Both the position numbers and the translations under genes were made by a program. The notes beneath the pieces are model-generated. The model saw only the letters and a list, made by a program, of their open reading frames with translations, was not told the DNA's origin and did no database searches. 7,076 nucleotides of DNA, from NCBI GenBank assembly GCA_021827805.1, contig JAKAUG010000328.1, positions 1-7,076 of the forward strand. The letters run 5' to 3'. This DNA is from Bacillota bacterium (lineage in GTDB: Bacteria > Bacillota > Sulfobacillia > RBS10-35 > JAJYVN01). Positions 5,291-7,076 of this stretch are shown here, one piece after another (within the stretch, counting starts at the first letter, position 1; the number at the start of each line of letters is the position of its first letter).

Positions 5291-7076
5291 GTGGCCACCT
5301 CCCTCCCGCCGATCGCGGACGTGGCGGGCGTCATTGGTACCGCTGGCCATGTGGACCATGGCAAGACCACGCTGGTGCGTGCCCTTACCGGGACGGACAC
5401 CGACCGCCTGCCCGAGGAGAAGCGGCGGGGCATCAGCATCGAGCTGGGCTTCGCGCGGCTTGAGCTGCCCTCGGGCCGGCGGGCCGCGGTGGTCGACGTA
5501 CCCGGGCACGAACGGTTCGTGCGGCATATGGTCGCGGGCGCCAGCGGCATCGACCTCGTGCTGCTGGTGGTGGCCGCCGACGAGGGCGTGATGCCCCAGA
5601 CCCGGGAGCACCTGGCGATCGCGCTCCTCCTGGGCGTGCGGCGCGGGGTCGTGGCCCTCACCAAGTGCGAGCTCGTCGAACCGGCCTGGCTGGCCCTTGT
5701 CGAGGACGACGTGCGCGCGCTGCTGGAGGGGACGACCCTGGCGCGTGCCCCCATGGTCCATGTCTCCGCCCTCACGGGTCAGGGGCTGGACGAGCTCCGG
5801 GTCCTGCTGGACCAGGGCCTTGAGCACGCGGCGGCGCGGCTCGACCGCGGCCTGGCGCGGCTGCCAGTCGACCGCGTCTTCAGCGTCTCTGGCTTTGGCA
5901 CCGTGGTGACCGGTACCCTGACCTCCGGTGCTCTCCAGATCGAAGACCGGCTGGAACTTCTGCCCTCCCGACTGCCGGCGCGCGTGCGGGGCCTGGAGGT
6001 GCATGGCTCGCCCGTGACGCGGGCCGCGGCGGGGCAGCGCGTGGCGGTGAACCTGGTGGGCGTCGAGCGGGCCGAGGTCCGGCGCGGGGATGTCCTGGCG
6101 ACCCCGGGGGCGCTCGGCGCCCACCAGCTCCTGGCGGTCCGCCTCCAGGTGCTGCCGGGGCATGTGCTGGAGCACGGCCAGCGTTTGCACCTCCACCTGG
6201 GAACAGCGGAGGTCCTCTGCCGGGTGACGCTGCTCGAGGGCGAGCGGATCGCCGCGGGCGGGCAGGGATTTGGCCTGCTGCGCCTGGAGGAGCCCCTGGC
6301 CGCCGGGCGGGGTGACCGCTTCATCGTCCGGTCATACAGCCCGCTCGCCACGCTGGGTGGCGGGGTGGTGCTGGATGTGGGCCGGCGCTACCGCCGCCAG
6401 CGGGCCGAGGATCTGGAGGCCCTGGCGGTGGCTGAGCGCGGCGATCCGGCGGAACTGCTGCGGGAGGCGCTGCGCGGCCCTGTGCCGCGCACCCTGGCCC
6501 AGGCGGCCCAGATGGCCGGCCTGGCTCCCCAGGAGGCAGCGGCCGCCGCCGCTGCCCTCCTGTCCCAGGGACGCGCCGTGGTCCTGGGCGGCAGCGGGGA
6601 CGGCCTGCTCCTGCTGGAGGCCGCCCGCTGGGAGGACCTGCGGCAGCGGCTGACCCAGGAACTGCGGGAATACCACCGCCTGTTTCCCCTGCGCGCCGGC
6701 ATGCCGCGGGAGGAACTCCGCCGGCAGGTCCTGGGAGCCGCCGAGGGCCGCGCCGCGACGGCGGTGTTCGCCACCCTGGTGGCCCAGGGTCTGGTGCGGA
6801 GCGAGGGCGAGTTCCTGTCCCTGCCCGGGTTCCGCCCCCAGCTGTCGGCGGCCGTCCAGGTGCAGGCCGAGCACCTGGTGTCCGCCCTGGAGGCCGCGGG
6901 CCTGGCCCCGCCCTCGGTGGGCGAGGCCCTGGAGGCGGCGGGCCTCGCTGGGGGAGCGGCCCAGCAGGCCGAACTCCTGGCGTTCCTGGTGAGCAGCGGG
7001 CGGCTGGTGCGCGCCGAAGGGCAGCTTTACTTCGGTGCCCGCGCCGCCGCCGAGGCCGCATCCAGGGTCCGGGCCC
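5291..7076 (+). CDS. selB: Selenocysteine-specific elongation factor SelB (3' partial)
   Basis: The frame is open from GTG 5291 to the right edge, with 595 codons visible; known bacterial SelBs are about 610-640 residues, so only the last few dozen, in the final winged helix, are missing. SelB is a GTPase that carries Sec-tRNA(Sec) to the ribosome and binds the SECIS hairpin in selenoprotein mRNAs. G1 is GTAGHVDHGKTTL (16-28), switch I contains DRLPEEKRRGISIELGF (38-54), and G3 is DVPGHERF (69-76). G4 is TKCE (124-127), with Glu instead of the usual Asp. EF-Tu-like beta domains follow (PVDRVFSVSGFGTVVTGT). The SelB-typical R-SYSPLATLGGGVVLD (GGG at 356-358) ends the EF-Tu-like part, and winged-helix repeats follow. 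The start gives about 12 residues before the first strand, slightly longer than usual. The gene is coupled to the unknown 215-aa gene. SelB identity is secure. Confidence 0.96.
   Translation, partial: MATSLPPIADVAGVIGTAGHVDHGKTTLVRALTGTDTDRLPEEKRRGISIELGFARLELPSGRRAAVVDVPGHERFVRHMVAGASGIDLVLLVVAADEGVMPQTREHLAIALLLGVRRGVVALTKCELVEPAWLALVEDDVRALLEGTTLARAPMVHVSALTGQGLDELRVLLDQGLEHAAARLDRGLARLPVDRVFSVSGFGTVVTGTLTSGALQIEDRLELLPSRLPARVRGLEVHGSPVTRAAAGQRVAVNLVGVERAEVRRGDVLATPGALGAHQLLAVRLQVLPGHVLEHGQRLHLHLGTAEVLCRVTLLEGERIAAGGQGFGLLRLEEPLAAGRGDRFIVRSYSPLATLGGGVVLDVGRRYRRQRAEDLEALAVAERGDPAELLREALRGPVPRTLAQAAQMAGLAPQEAAAAAAALLSQGRAVVLGGSGDGLLLLEAARWEDLRQRLTQELREYHRLFPLRAGMPREELRRQVLGAAEGRAATAVFATLVAQGLVRSEGEFLSLPGFRPQLSAAVQVQAEHLVSALEAAGLAPPSVGEALEAAGLAGGAAQQAELLAFLVSSGRLVRAEGQLYFGARAAAEAASRVRA
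6884..6948 (+). repeat. Short internal direct repeat in the SelB C-terminal region
   Basis: A 23-nt unit at 6884-6906 recurs at 6926-6948 with two mismatches and a 42-nt offset, so the frame is kept. It encodes ALEAAGLA twice, 14 residues apart. It lies in the winged-helix region of SelB and may be a small local duplication or convergent Ala/Leu-rich helix sequence. Confidence 0.5.

Noticed and set aside
4538..6196. Antisense open frame of 552 codons opposite the 215-aa gene and selB
   Set aside because: It runs through the SelB GTPase motifs on the other strand and shows no family features of its own.
6321..7061. Antisense 246-codon frame, Pro/Gly/Arg-rich, opposite the SelB C-terminus
   Set aside because: Extreme low complexity and placement over the SelB winged-helix region indicate a shadow frame.
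1..7076. CRISPR arrays, insertion sequences, phage or integrase genes
   Set aside because: No regularly spaced repeats, terminal inverted repeats, transposase or phage-type proteins were seen on either strand.

Overview
The window is very GC-rich, at roughly 70% or more by eye. It is almost entirely protein-coding, with every convincing gene on the + strand. Codons end mostly in G or C, strong purine-rich Shine-Dalgarno sites (AGGAGG type) are common, and GTG/TTG starts are frequent. A selB gene shows that the organism decodes UGA as selenocysteine. These traits would suit a high-GC Firmicutes-type lineage (Limnochordia, Thermaerobacter or Symbiobacterium-like), but high-GC Actinobacteria, Chloroflexi or Deltaproteobacteria cannot be excluded. 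The taxonomic guess is weak.

Region 1 (nt 1-4464) looks like the end of a biosynthetic or catabolic operon built around an acyl-CoA. It opens with a 5'-truncated open frame that joins two enzymes not normally found in one chain: an EPSP-synthase-like (AroA-fold) domain and a complete acyl-CoA ligase of the cyclohexanecarboxylate/benzoate type. An acyl-CoA dehydrogenase follows with a 4-nt stop/start overlap, and then a MaoC-like enoyl-CoA hydratase after 47 nt. The EPSPS-like domain keeps most of the shikimate-3-phosphate/PEP site but appears to have lost the Lys equivalent to E. coli Lys411. It also has Leu and Gln at positions usually Ser and Arg. From memory, an EPSPS homologue, an acyl-CoA ligase and an acyl-CoA dehydrogenase also occur with ChcA in the Streptomyces gene sets that turn shikimate into cyclohexanecarboxyl-CoA (ansatrienin/asukamycin type). 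The best hypothesis is therefore a shikimate-derived alicyclic acyl-CoA pathway in which a modified EPSPS and the CoA ligase have been fused. This is inference; the upstream genes are not visible.

Region 2 (nt 4465-4630) is a 166-nt gap. It holds a GC-rich hairpin, a weak promoter-like pair of hexamers and a marginal 34-aa ORF.

Region 3 (nt 4631-7076) is a second unit: a 215-aa protein of unknown function tightly coupled to selB, whose Shine-Dalgarno overlaps the upstream stop codon. SelB is the selenocysteine-specific elongation factor. It runs off the right edge and lacks the last few dozen residues. Its guanine-specificity motif reads TKCE instead of the usual [N/T]KxD. No selC tRNA, selA or selD is visible.
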